A stretch of 44,547 nt of DNA from a virus: positions 1-44,547 of the IMG/VR virus record IMGVR_UViG_3300030406_003579; one strand, written 5' to 3'. Under the pieces are notes generated by a model, which was not told the origin of the DNA, searched no databases, and saw nothing but the letters and a program-made list of their open reading frames with translations. The position numbers and the translations under genes are program-made. Positions 21,317 through 30,135 of the stretch are shown in pieces (position 1 is the stretch's first letter; each line of letters begins with the position of its first letter).

Positions 21317-21346
21317 AAAAAAAAGATCGAGGGCCGTAGCCCTCGA
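21317..21346 (-). terminator. Rho-independent terminator after the major capsid gene
   Basis: The minus strand shows TCGAGGGC, loop TACG, GCCCTCGA (21346 to 21327), a perfect 8-bp GC-rich stem in an AT-rich genome closed by C(UACG)G, another UNCG-type tetraloop. It is followed by TC and then eight T residues (21324-21317). It lies 11 bases after the capsid stop codon. This is the clearest intrinsic terminator in the window. Confidence 0.92.
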
Positions 21347-21357
21347 CCATAATTAAT

Positions 21358-22917
21358 TTACTTCATTAACACGAAGTTGTTAGCACCTTGTACTATTAAA
21401 CATCTTTCAGTTAAGAAGTGGATTTGCATTGCATCTAATGCAGCTGTAGCAGCTCCAACAGATCCAGTAACCCATGACTTCATTCTACGGTCATCAGTTT
21501 GAGAAGCACGGAAACGTACGTGTAAAAACGGACGCTTAATGTTTCTACCTAATTGCTGATCGTAAACAGTTGATGTACCAGCAGGGATAAATAATCCTCT
21601 GATAGCATTAGCACCAGCAGCATCGTTAATACCTCCACGAGTAGCTTTGTCGTTTAAGTAACGGAAATCAGATTTGTAGAAGTCATAAGAACCTCTTCTA
21701 AATCCAGAGAAACCTAAATTTAAAGCCATATCTTCAGAGTTATCAAACACTCCGTAAGAAGTACCACCAGCGTAATAACCGTTCATAGAAGCTAGCATAT
21801 CATCTATAGAAAGAGATACTGCTCTGTTGCAGAAAATCATGTTTTCTTCGATAGCGCCTTGCTTGTCAAATTCAGCTAAAATAGCATCGAACTCAGCTAA
21901 GTCATTAGCAGCGTTAATACCGTTGATACCAGCGGTAATATTACCTCTGTCTTCAAGAGCTGCAAACAAACCTTCAGTACCAACACCAGCAGAACCACCT
22001 ACAGATCCTGGAAGTAAGTCAGAGCCATCAACTAAAGAAGTACCAGTTACAGCAAGTTCAGCTTCTAACATAGACATTTCTACATAGTCAGTAAAACGAG
22101 CGCGAGTATCAGACTCAGCTTTTAAGTACCACAAGTAACCAGAAGCACCCATTTCAGAAGCAACTTCTACCCAACCAATACGAGATGCATCTGATCCAGA
22201 TACTTCGTAGTAGTCTTTCATGATGATTGGCTTGTTTGAGAAAGACTTAAAGTCTGGCTCATTAGCGCCTCTTGAATTAGTAGCAGTAGAAGTACCAGCA
22301 CCAGTAGAACTAGTTTGGTAAGAACCGCCTTTGCTAAACTCAGAACCATAAACTAATATAGTTGTTCCGTTTGATGTTTGAGTAGTAGCGTTGTTAGTTA
22401 AGTTTGCAACTCCATAAGGAGCAACATCGATTTCAGGGGCTGTACCACCTGCAGCTCTAACAGCTACAACTAAACATTTGTGAACTTCTACAGAATTAGC
22501 AACAATAATAGTATCGTTAGGTCTAATACCGTGATCTATTACACCAGCTGTAGTATCTATTGTGTTTCCATCAATATCTGATTCAATAATTAGTGTAGTT
22601 GAAGCAGCACCTGTACCGTGTTGAACACCGGCAAGATCTACTACAGCTCCAGTATAAGATAAATGTAATCTACCTTGCTCAGACCAAACAACTTGGTCAG
22701 AAGTCATAGACTCTTCAGCACCTATTTGAGATAAAAATCCTGAAATAGTTCTCGGTCCGAAAACTTCAGCTTCTTTCTCCATTAGGTCTGGTAAATATTG
22801 TTGAGCCCAGTTTACTCCACCAGCGCTCGCAAAGTCCAAATAATTAGTAGCTAAAGTCTGCTGTTGTGGCGCAGGCACGCTATTTAGATTTGGACCAAAT
22901 GATAATTGATTTGGCAT
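21358..22917 (-). CDS. Major capsid protein
   Basis: The 519-aa product lies in the classic position after the portal and a Glu-rich scaffold-like gene. Near the N-terminus it reads NWAQQYLPDLMEKEAEVFG, then GFLSQIGAEESMTSDQVVWSEQGRL split over residues 60-85, followed by a beta-rich Gly/Thr/Ser insertion (about 90-225) and a mixed alpha/beta core. The C-terminus carries RPFLHVRFRASQTDDRRMKSW and ends shortly after. Composition (Ala, Gly, Thr, Ser, few Lys or Cys) fits an HK97-fold capsid subunit. Its codons and base composition are less AT-biased than its neighbours, as expected for a highly translated gene, and its own strong terminator follows. HK97 fold is inferred from context rather than from an unmistakable motif. 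Confidence 0.85.
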   Translation of the reverse strand: MPNQLSFGPNLNSVPAPQQQTLATNYLDFASAGGVNWAQQYLPDLMEKEAEVFGPRTISGFLSQIGAEESMTSDQVVWSEQGRLHLSYTGAVVDLAGVQHGTGAASTTLIIESDIDGNTIDTTAGVIDHGIRPNDTIIVANSVEVHKCLVVAVRAAGGTAPEIDVAPYGVANLTNNATTQTSNGTTILVYGSEFSKGGSYQTSSTGAGTSTATNSRGANEPDFKSFSNKPIIMKDYYEVSGSDASRIGWVEVASEMGASGYLWYLKAESDTRARFTDYVEMSMLEAELAVTGTSLVDGSDLLPGSVGGSAGVGTEGLFAALEDRGNITAGINGINAANDLAEFDAILAEFDKQGAIEENMIFCNRAVSLSIDDMLASMNGYYAGGTSYGVFDNSEDMALNLGFSGFRRGSYDFYKSDFRYLNDKATRGGINDAAGANAIRGLFIPAGTSTVYDQQLGRNIKRPFLHVRFRASQTDDRRMKSWVTGSVGAATAALDAMQIHFLTERCLIVQGANNFVLMK

Positions 22918-22936
22918 AATCGTTAAATTTTAAATG

Positions 22937-24151
22937 TTATTTACTTTTTTTAATTTTAAACTTAAAATCTGAACTATTATCACCTAAAACTCTAAACTTA
23001 ACTTCGCCATCACCAAACTCTTTGTGAGTTGATCTTGGCTCCATGTCAATGTTTTTTGCTTTATTAACACTGTCTTTTATAGCGTCAGCTTTACCTTGCT
23101 CATAAAAATGTTTAGCAATAGCATCAGCATTCATTGCTGTGAATAAAGATTTGTGATAACCTGAAGCATTATCTATTGTGCCATCTTTACTCAGAAACTT
23201 TCCAAGAAAATTATTAATGTCACCTTGACTTTGCTTTACAGCATTAACATCACTAACTTTGAATCTATACTTTTTATCACCGACGTTATATTCAAAACCT
23301 TTGAACTTATCGTTAAAAACTTGATCAGTTTTTTGTTTAAATACAGATTGTTGTTTTTCGTTTAGAACTTTAGCCTGTTCAGACTTAGAGTTGTAATCGT
23401 TGAAGAATTTAATAGCTTCTTGCTGATCTTGCGTCAACTTAGAACCATTTTTAATCTCTTCATAATACTTAGACTTTTGCCCGTCTAAATAGGCTCTAGC
23501 GTTTGCAACCTGCTCTTTTAACGCTAATTTTTTTCTTTTAATATCTCTATCTTCATCAACTTCTTCATCAAAGCTAAATTGATCTTCCATTAAAAAGCTT
23601 ATTTCTTCGCCACTTAAATGTGGTTTAGTTTTTTTATAATACTCTCTTAATACAGTATCATTATCTATTTCTGAATAATCCTGATTCAGCCTAACATAAT
23701 CTTCTAAGCTACCACCAGTCTCTTCCATAAAGTTTACTAGCTTTTCTAAATTGCCAGGAACTTTTACTTGTAAATTACCAGACTCACTAATGCCAACGTC
23801 AAGACTTTGTTCTTCTTGAGATTGCTCTGTTACTTCTTCTACAACGGTTTGTTCTTGTGCTTCTTCTTCCTGTTGTACTTCTTCAAGTTCTTGTATGGCT
23901 TCGGCACTTTCATCGCCTCCAACCACTCTTGTATCGTCAGCTCTACTTTCATCAGCTTCTGGTTCTGTTGTTTCTTCTTGGTTTTCATTATTGTCTATTG
24001 GTTTACTTAAATCTACTTTAATAACGCTATCGTTACCTGCAGAATCAAATTTAGATTCATCTATAGTTTTTTCTTCTTGTTGAGGTTGTTCAACAGTTTC
24101 ATTAGTTTGTTCAACAACTTCTTCAACAACATTTTCGTTGTTTTCTTCCAT
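22937..24151 (-). CDS. Scaffold-like capsid assembly protein (404 aa, Glu-rich)
   Basis: The 404-aa product has an extremely acidic and low-complexity N-terminal third (residues 1-125, runs of Glu, Gln, Val and Asn). A helical middle and a C-terminal region rich in Lys (about 260-404) follow, ending FKFKIKKSK. An acidic, disordered, helical protein with a basic C-terminus between portal and major capsid genes is the usual appearance of a scaffolding protein. The basic tail could contact the capsid subunits. No protease catalytic motif is visible. The gene is spaced 22 bases from the portal and 19 from the capsid gene. Function is inferred from composition and position; homology to a named scaffold is not shown. 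Confidence 0.7.
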   Translation of the reverse strand: MEENNENVVEEVVEQTNETVEQPQQEEKTIDESKFDSAGNDSVIKVDLSKPIDNNENQEETTEPEADESRADDTRVVGGDESAEAIQELEEVQQEEEAQEQTVVEEVTEQSQEEQSLDVGISESGNLQVKVPGNLEKLVNFMEETGGSLEDYVRLNQDYSEIDNDTVLREYYKKTKPHLSGEEISFLMEDQFSFDEEVDEDRDIKRKKLALKEQVANARAYLDGQKSKYYEEIKNGSKLTQDQQEAIKFFNDYNSKSEQAKVLNEKQQSVFKQKTDQVFNDKFKGFEYNVGDKKYRFKVSDVNAVKQSQGDINNFLGKFLSKDGTIDNASGYHKSLFTAMNADAIAKHFYEQGKADAIKDSVNKAKNIDMEPRSTHKEFGDGEVKFRVLGDNSSDFKFKIKKSK

Positions 24152-24173
24152 AATATAATATAAAATTAGTTAA

Positions 24174-26591
24174 TTATTTAGGACTAAAGGCTTCTAAACC
24201 AAATCCACTTCCGAGTATATCATTACCTGATGACTCAAACTTTTTAGGCGTTGCACCTGTTTTTCTTTGATCTATAAGCTCGCTTTGCTGTGAAGCCTGT
24301 ATTCTAGTCCTTTCATCTTTGCGATCTTCTTTTTCTTTTTCTCTACCTTTTAAATTTTCAGCTTGCATGTTTTGAACTTGCATATTATACTGAAACTCTA
24401 AAGCCATTAATTGTTTTTTAAGTTCAACTTCTTCTTGCATTGCTTTAGACTTAAACTGAGCTTTAGCTTGTTCTATTTGTATATCAGCTTGAGCTTTGCT
24501 AGCATGCTTTTGTTGCTCTAGTTGAGCTGCTATTTGCTGTTGCTGCGCGTTAGTTTGTGCTTGCTTCTGCATGTTTGCTTGTTGAGCTGCGGCAGCTGCT
24601 TGCATTTTCTTTTTTCTTCTAAGCTTTAAAACTTGATTAGCTAGTTTAAGATTTTTAATTTGTCTTATATCTATAGCGTCTTCAAGATCTATACTTTGTT
24701 GTTGTATAGACATTTGTATATTATTCTCTAATCTTTGCTTTTCTTCTTCATCTGGCGCTACTTCTAAAAATATGCCAAAATCATATAAGTGCATTTGGCT
24801 AAGCTCTTCTAAACTAGCAATACTATGAGAACCTATAGCTTGAATAAAAGCTTGTCTAGTTGGAGAAAACTCTAATACATCAGATATTCTAAGTGACATA
24901 GACTCTAACGTGTCTGCTACTAAAAACATACCAGCTTGTAATATATGTCTAGTTGCAGTGTTTGAATTTTGAGCTGCTAACTTTTGAAGTCCAACAAGAG
25001 AGTTTTTATCAGGTGTACTACCATCTCTAGCTTCGTTAAGCCCGGTAGTATCTCGTATCATTTGTAAATAATAATTGTAGTTGCCTATTAAAGCTTGCAT
25101 TTTACTACCACCATTACTATTTCTTATTTCTTGTATTGGTACTTTACCTAAATTTCTATCACCGTCTTGAGTCATTGATCTACCAATAACACTACCTGTT
25201 TGGAAGAACATGTTTAAAGCTTCTTGCGGACTATAGTTTGTACCGTTACCTAAGTCTATTTCAGCTAGACCATCAGCATCTAAATAAATACCGTCAGGTA
25301 TTATTTTAGACATTACTTGCTGTATTTTTAAATGCGTAAGCTGTATCATATCTGCAAAACCAGTGATACGACTTACTATACTTTCAATTCTACCTTCGTA
25401 CATACGAGGAGCAACTATACTATAATTCATTTTTACTTTAGTGTAGTCACTTTTAGGTCTAATCATATTTTTACAAAGCTCCCATCTTAAAAGCTTTTGA
25501 GCGCCTAAAACATAAGCGCCATCATATAATACTTCTATTTGCTTTGATATTCTTTCAAAGTTTTCGCTTTCAGGTGGATTAAAGCTATCATCTTTTTCAA
25601 TAGCTTTATTAGAGCCTGTTGCTGTTTCTTTTATTTTGTAAACATTATTCATGTACGTTTTATAATTAAAATATAAAACTTGTACTATGTTTGTATCTTG
25701 ATCTTGTTTAGAGTATCTATTACCTTTATTAGCTCTGTAATTCTTGCTAGATATATCTTTTAAATCTTCTTCTGTTAAAAATGGAAACTGTTTAGCTAGC
25801 TCGTTTATTGGAACTTCTTTTACTTCACCAGCATAATATATATCTTCAAAAAACGGCGAATCAGTAGTAGAATAAACTAAATTAGCAGGATCAACATAAT
25901 CTAATACAATGCCTTCAGAAGTATTAAATGAAGTTTTTACAGCGCCAATACCTATTACCGCTAAATCATAAAAAAATCTTCTTTTGATTAAATCAAATTT
26001 ATTACCTTTTAATAAAACATTTAAAGCTTGCTCTTGCGCTATTTCAGCTTCTTGCTTGTAGCTAAGCTGCATGTGTAGACCTAGTTCTTCTACACTATCA
26101 GGTAAAGTTTCAGGGTCATTTTCATACATATTAACACCAAGCTCTTTTAAAGAAAAATCTTTTATTTCTTTAAGCTTCATGTCTTTAAGTATAGACTCCA
26201 TGTATTCAGTTCTTTTGCTAGCTCCGTAAGGGTCTTGAGAATAAGCTTTTACTGAATATTCTTTGTCTGACATACCGTTAACTACAATATCTACAAACTT
26301 AGGTATTATAGGCACTGGCTTCCAGTCTAAATTTAAGTAGCTTAAGTCACCATTTATTGATAACTCATCTTTATATTTTTGAATTGGCTGTTCGCCTCTA
26401 GCATAAAGTCTTAAACTTCTAAACGTATCTCCGTTTGAAGTATATCTTCGTGAATAATAATTTTGGCCATCGTTGTTATTGTAAAACCATTCAGCCTCAA
26501 TAGCTTTTGCTATTTTTAAACCGTAATCATAACTTACTTTTTCTATGTCGCTTACAACTTGACTTGGAAAATAATTGCCTGGTGACTTCAT
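24174..26591 (-). CDS. Portal protein
   Basis: The 805-aa product lies between the large terminase (2-base gap) and scaffold genes. It contains segments typical of crAss-like portals: RSLRLYARGEQPIQKYKDEL, LDWKPVPIIPKFVDIVVNGM, and a long central wing/stem region. The C-terminal ~160 residues (about 645-760) are a Gln/Ala/Lys-rich coiled coil that would form the portal barrel. Length is in the range for podovirus portals with a barrel. As the dodecameric ring at the packaging vertex it would bind the terminase and connector proteins encoded on either side. Family call is by sequence feel and synteny and is quite secure. Confidence 0.88.
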   Translation of the reverse strand: MKSPGNYFPSQVVSDIEKVSYDYGLKIAKAIEAEWFYNNNDGQNYYSRRYTSNGDTFRSLRLYARGEQPIQKYKDELSINGDLSYLNLDWKPVPIIPKFVDIVVNGMSDKEYSVKAYSQDPYGASKRTEYMESILKDMKLKEIKDFSLKELGVNMYENDPETLPDSVEELGLHMQLSYKQEAEIAQEQALNVLLKGNKFDLIKRRFFYDLAVIGIGAVKTSFNTSEGIVLDYVDPANLVYSTTDSPFFEDIYYAGEVKEVPINELAKQFPFLTEEDLKDISSKNYRANKGNRYSKQDQDTNIVQVLYFNYKTYMNNVYKIKETATGSNKAIEKDDSFNPPESENFERISKQIEVLYDGAYVLGAQKLLRWELCKNMIRPKSDYTKVKMNYSIVAPRMYEGRIESIVSRITGFADMIQLTHLKIQQVMSKIIPDGIYLDADGLAEIDLGNGTNYSPQEALNMFFQTGSVIGRSMTQDGDRNLGKVPIQEIRNSNGGSKMQALIGNYNYYLQMIRDTTGLNEARDGSTPDKNSLVGLQKLAAQNSNTATRHILQAGMFLVADTLESMSLRISDVLEFSPTRQAFIQAIGSHSIASLEELSQMHLYDFGIFLEVAPDEEEKQRLENNIQMSIQQQSIDLEDAIDIRQIKNLKLANQVLKLRRKKKMQAAAAAQQANMQKQAQTNAQQQQIAAQLEQQKHASKAQADIQIEQAKAQFKSKAMQEEVELKKQLMALEFQYNMQVQNMQAENLKGREKEKEDRKDERTRIQASQQSELIDQRKTGATPKKFESSGNDILGSGFGLEAFSPK

Positions 26592-26593
26592 AC

Positions 26594-28807
26594 TTATTTA
26601 ATTATCTTTGATGTATAGCCTTCATTACTAAATCTAGCTATATTTATATTTAGTTTTGGTATTGATTTTTTTGATACTGGAGAGTATAAATGTCTATTAC
26701 AACCCATTATCGCTAAACCACTACTTATTGAAGCATCGTGTTTTGTTCTTTTATTTATATCAAACTTTGCCCAATCATTTAACGTTTCATTAAAATAAAC
26801 AGTTCCGTAACTACCATCTTGTTTAATACCGACATGATCGTTAATATACATTTCAATAGCAGCTGCATGCGCTTGTTTAATGTCTTCGCTAGAGTTTGGC
26901 ATACCACCAACTTCTCTTTCAGTGGTTGAAAGTTTATTCCAAACTTTATCTGGTCTGTTCATACTAAAACCTCTATAGCCTCTTCGTTTTAAATAATACA
27001 GAAGTCTTGGTTTATTATTTTCTGCAAGCAGTGGCATACCGTAAAATACTAATGCCATTAACACATCTTCAAAAAATATTTCAGCGGTTTGTGGTCTAGC
27101 TATATATTCTAAAAAAAACGTGTTAGCAGGAGCGTCTTCCATACTAAACTTAGTTAATCCATGAAGAGATCCGTTGGATCCTCTACCATCAACAGTACCG
27201 CTAATATCATAACTATCGCAGCCAAAAGCGCCCATGTGTTCATTTCCAGGATATTTAACTCCATTTTTTATTATCACTCTATTTTGAAGATTTATATTAG
27301 GCACCCAGCTAACTTTAAATCTTCCGTTAGGGTCTGGATTAAAAATAACCGCAGTGTCTTTAATACCGCCAACCCATTGAAAACTACCCTGCGTTACTAC
27401 TGCAGAGTTTCTTATACCTTCGTTATAGTCTATTTGCTCGTATATCTTTGCTAAGTTAAATAAACTATTTTTTGTTTCATCTCTAAACGCATGCTCTTCA
27501 GTTCTTGGAAACTGCCTGTAAAATTCGTTTAACGCATCTTGATCACCTTTTAATCCATCAGCTTCATTTTCCCAGTGGTTTATAACTCCTACATCTATTA
27601 ATTCACCGTGTGGTCCGTATACATCATTGCTAGGGTTATTAAATGTAGGTTGTCCGTATTCGTCAATAAATCCTTCATAGTTCCATTCCATTGGCATAAA
27701 CAAAGAATATAAACCAGACTTTGTTTGTCCATTTTTATTTCTACTTCTGACATCTGAGTCATTGTATAGTTTTTTAAAGTTATCACCACCTTTATCTAAC
27801 GAATTACTCGTTGAGCCCATCATGCACTTACCTACTATACGAGCACCTAGCCTTAAACAAGTTTTAGTTACCCGCCAATTGTTTAAAATATTATCAGGTC
27901 TTTCCCACTTACCACTTTCGTCGTGAACTAGCAAATTAAGTTTTTCACCGTCATAGCTGTTATCGCCTGTGTTTTTCCAATCAATAGTAGTATCAAGTCC
28001 AACCAACTCTTCCTGCTTTTCGTTTGCAGTAATTTTCTTACGCGTAAACTTACTTGCAGGAACCCTATAAGCAAGTTCACTTTTAGGTCTGTCCATACCG
28101 TCTTGTATCGGTTTGAAGAAAAACGGATAGTTGACAGATATTGGCACAACTTTATCGGTAAACATTTTTTTAGCATCAGCACCACTTTTAGATAATATTC
28201 CATATCTAGCATCACTCGAAATAGTAGCCAAGTTAACAGTTTCAGCTGAGCTCATAAACGAAAAACCACTACGTCTGTTTTTTAAATAACACATACCGTA
28301 ACATCTTTCATCAGCTTTACAAGCTTCCCAAAATATAAAGAACAGTCTGTTGGCCTCTCTAAAATCTGGAGCACCAACGTCTATTTTACTCCATTGTAAA
28401 TACATATAATGACTACCAGTTATATATGTTGGCTTATCATTATTGTAAAACCAAAAACCTTCATCACGACGTTTAAACTCTTCGTCTATATAGTCGTACC
28501 ATTGATCTTTAGCTTCTTCTGGATAATTCCTCCAGTCAAATATACTTTTTAGTTTACTTAACTCTTTAGGATATTCTATCCTTTGCCATTTGTTTCTGTC
28601 GAACAAATGCAGTTTTTGCGGTTTACTCGGCAACCCAATTCGCAAATTTTGTATCTCCAATATTTGTCCAATGCATCCAGTTTTTGAGATAACCACAATA
28701 TCATGTTCTTTATTGTACCCATATTTCCATAAACGTTTTTTGTTAAGTCGACTTATTGTAGTCTTCTTAACTGGTTCGACAATTTTATATAGTGTTTGTT
28801 CGTACAT
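26594..28807 (-). CDS. terL: Terminase large subunit
   Basis: The 737-aa packaging motor has an ATPase part followed by a nuclease part. A degenerate Walker A lies at about 176-183 (KNRRSGFS, lacking the usual GK[ST] but keeping the basic/Gly/Ser pattern). Walker B is LNLLVHDE (290-297). A coupling motif is likely in CMMGSTSN (328-335). The nuclease domain starts with FGCDSYDISG (acidic residues D531 and D534), with further acidic candidates near E596 and in a later HDAS segment. The gene overlaps the upstream 92-aa gene by one base (TAATG) and is followed two bases later by the portal. Degenerate Walker A sequences are common in this branch of terminases. Confidence 0.92.
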   Translation of the reverse strand: MYEQTLYKIVEPVKKTTISRLNKKRLWKYGYNKEHDIVVISKTGCIGQILEIQNLRIGLPSKPQKLHLFDRNKWQRIEYPKELSKLKSIFDWRNYPEEAKDQWYDYIDEEFKRRDEGFWFYNNDKPTYITGSHYMYLQWSKIDVGAPDFREANRLFFIFWEACKADERCYGMCYLKNRRSGFSFMSSAETVNLATISSDARYGILSKSGADAKKMFTDKVVPISVNYPFFFKPIQDGMDRPKSELAYRVPASKFTRKKITANEKQEELVGLDTTIDWKNTGDNSYDGEKLNLLVHDESGKWERPDNILNNWRVTKTCLRLGARIVGKCMMGSTSNSLDKGGDNFKKLYNDSDVRSRNKNGQTKSGLYSLFMPMEWNYEGFIDEYGQPTFNNPSNDVYGPHGELIDVGVINHWENEADGLKGDQDALNEFYRQFPRTEEHAFRDETKNSLFNLAKIYEQIDYNEGIRNSAVVTQGSFQWVGGIKDTAVIFNPDPNGRFKVSWVPNINLQNRVIIKNGVKYPGNEHMGAFGCDSYDISGTVDGRGSNGSLHGLTKFSMEDAPANTFFLEYIARPQTAEIFFEDVLMALVFYGMPLLAENNKPRLLYYLKRRGYRGFSMNRPDKVWNKLSTTEREVGGMPNSSEDIKQAHAAAIEMYINDHVGIKQDGSYGTVYFNETLNDWAKFDINKRTKHDASISSGLAIMGCNRHLYSPVSKKSIPKLNINIARFSNEGYTSKIIK

Positions 28808-29085
28808 TACTTAGATCTTCCTTCAGCAAAGCCTTTAAACACTTTCTCTTTTTTATTTTCAGGCTCTTTGCCTTCTAATATATTTTCTTCTTCTTGTATA
28901 CGGTTAAGTATTTCAAAAGCATCGAATATAGCTAACTTTTTAGTAGCAGCTGCGTTTTTTAATCTGTCAGCAGAAACATCATCTTCAGTATTAGTTATTA
29001 TTTGCTCTTCAGCAACTTTAATTAACTCTTTAACTGCTTTGTGCCCAGCTTGGATTATAAACTTCTTCGTTTCTTTGATATTCAT
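28807..29085 (-). CDS. Candidate terminase small subunit or packaging accessory protein
   Basis: The 92-aa protein is almost wholly helical by composition, with the conserved-looking stretch SADRLKNAAATKKLAIFDAF (residues 39-58) and a basic C-terminal tail. It sits immediately before the large terminase with a one-base TAATG overlap, which couples their translation. Its start lies inside the previous gene, overlapping it by 56 bases; no other in-frame ATG is available until the terminase, so I keep this start. Position suggests a small terminase or packaging helper. It is shorter than most small terminases and I see no clear helix-turn-helix, so the call is tentative. Confidence 0.6.
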   Translation of the reverse strand: MNIKETKKFIIQAGHKAVKELIKVAEEQIITNTEDDVSADRLKNAAATKKLAIFDAFEILNRIQEEENILEGKEPENKKEKVFKGFAEGRSK

Positions 29086-29617
29086 ATTTAATTGTAATAA
29101 ATTTATTATGTACTCTAAAAAGTCTTTTGCCTTCTAATACAAACTCGTATTGAGAAAAAGGTGTGTAGCTAACTACATCACCTTCATTAAACTCTTCGTT
29201 ACCGTATATAACAACACCTTTATTAGGATGCTCTATTTTTCTATTCATAGATAATTCTTCTATAAAAGGCTGTACAAAACAATAACCTTGCAAAGGCTTC
29301 CATTTATCTCTTTTATAAGCATAAACTTGGTCTTTTTGCACAAAATACTTATTGTCTTCAAAATAGCTTTTACTGTTCTTTTCTCTACCTTTTACATCGT
29401 ACCACCTTCTAAACACATTATGATGAACTAATACTGTATCTCCAATTTTAAGTTCAGTGTCAAAAGACATAGGCAAAGATATTATTTCAGCTAATCTGTT
29501 AACATATTTAGCGTCTTCTATGCTAGTGTTTATTATTAACTCTTTATCGTTAACATTAACAGAATTTTTATATCTATTGCCAATAGGTTTTACTATATAG
29601 TTGTTTATAGCTTTCAC
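29030..29617 (-). CDS. Tandem GroES-fold protein (195 aa)
   Basis: This protein looks like two GroES-like beta-barrels in a row. Repeat one begins MKAINNYIVKPIG and has KIGDTVLVHH and a closing FVQKDQVYAY (residues ~1-105). Repeat two begins GYCFVQPF and has NKGVVIYGNE, NEGDVVSYTP and a closing FRVHNKFITIKYE (~110-182). Both show the order strand, loop, GD-V-strand, aromatic/Gly turn, final strand seen in GroES, and the opening closely matches the phage's own GroES ([10 protein letters not shown]). Tandem GroES proteins are known in chloroplasts. The start is GTG at 29617 in a TAGTG overlap with the previous gene's stop. It lies next to the terminase genes, so a role in folding virion or packaging proteins with the phage GroEL is inferred. 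Confidence 0.65.
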   Translation of the reverse strand: MKAINNYIVKPIGNRYKNSVNVNDKELIINTSIEDAKYVNRLAEIISLPMSFDTELKIGDTVLVHHNVFRRWYDVKGREKNSKSYFEDNKYFVQKDQVYAYKRDKWKPLQGYCFVQPFIEELSMNRKIEHPNKGVVIYGNEEFNEGDVVSYTPFSQYEFVLEGKRLFRVHNKFITIKYEYQRNEEVYNPSWAQSS

Positions 29618-29850
29618 TAGTATTCAAGATTATATTCAACAGAAACAGCCATGTTTTTATTAAAATCTTTCCAAGGCATTACATCTTTATTTTTTTTAAT
29701 GTAAATACTGTATTTTTCAGACTCTTCAATAATATCACAAATAGTATGGCCTCCGTAAACCTCTTGACCTACAGAGTAGTGCATTGAATCTATTTTGTAA
29801 TCTTTACCTATTGTTATCTTTCTTATTAGCTTCGTTGTCTCCATTTTCAT
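29617..29850 (-). CDS. Small hypothetical protein (77 aa)
   Basis: The product has 77 residues, with LIRKITIGKDYKIDSMHYSV near the N-terminus and PWKDFNKNMAVSVEYNLEY at the end. Alternating hydrophobic and polar residues suggest a small beta-barrel or sheet. It overlaps the preceding 105-aa gene by 47 bases and the following tandem GroES gene by one base (TAGTG). A second Met at residue 3 is an alternative start. Proteins with a terminal WKDFNKNMP/A-like signature occur in similar packaging-region positions in related phages as far as I recall, but I do not know a function. Confidence 0.6.
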   Translation of the reverse strand: MKMETTKLIRKITIGKDYKIDSMHYSVGQEVYGGHTICDIIEESEKYSIYIKKNKDVMPWKDFNKNMAVSVEYNLEY

Positions 29851-30121
29851 TATATTTAATTTCTCCAGTTTTTATATCAATATCGCATGAGCCATATTTT
29901 TCTTGAAAACCTTTTTTTGTTTCTTCAATAAATTTATTTATAGTCATAATGTCATGGCTTATTAAATGCTTTTTATGCTCTAATACGCCTAGCTCTCTAT
30001 GAGCCATATCTAGTGACTTAACAACTTGCTGTAAAGACTCTAGTTCATTTTTTTCTATATTTGTTGGTTTAGTTAAGTCTATAATTTCTTCTTTTACTTT
30101 TGGTGTTTTTCTTTTTGCCAT
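29804..30121 (-). CDS. Small coiled-coil protein (105 aa)
   Basis: A basic N-terminal tail (MAKRKTPKVKEE) is followed by a helical stretch with heptad-like spacing (residues 24-75: LESLQQVVKSLDMAHRELG and onward) and a C-terminal IDIKTGEIKYNENG strand with a polar tail. No membrane segment or catalytic motif is visible. It lies in the late operon between the coiled-coil 206-aa gene and the small 77-aa gene, 14 bases from the former and overlapping the latter by 47 bases. Function unknown; the context suggests a small virion or assembly factor. Confidence 0.6.
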   Translation of the reverse strand: MAKRKTPKVKEEIIDLTKPTNIEKNELESLQQVVKSLDMAHRELGVLEHKKHLISHDIMTINKFIEETKKGFQEKYGSCDIDIKTGEIKYNENGDNEANKKDNNR

Positions 30122-30135
30122 TTTATTTAATTTAA

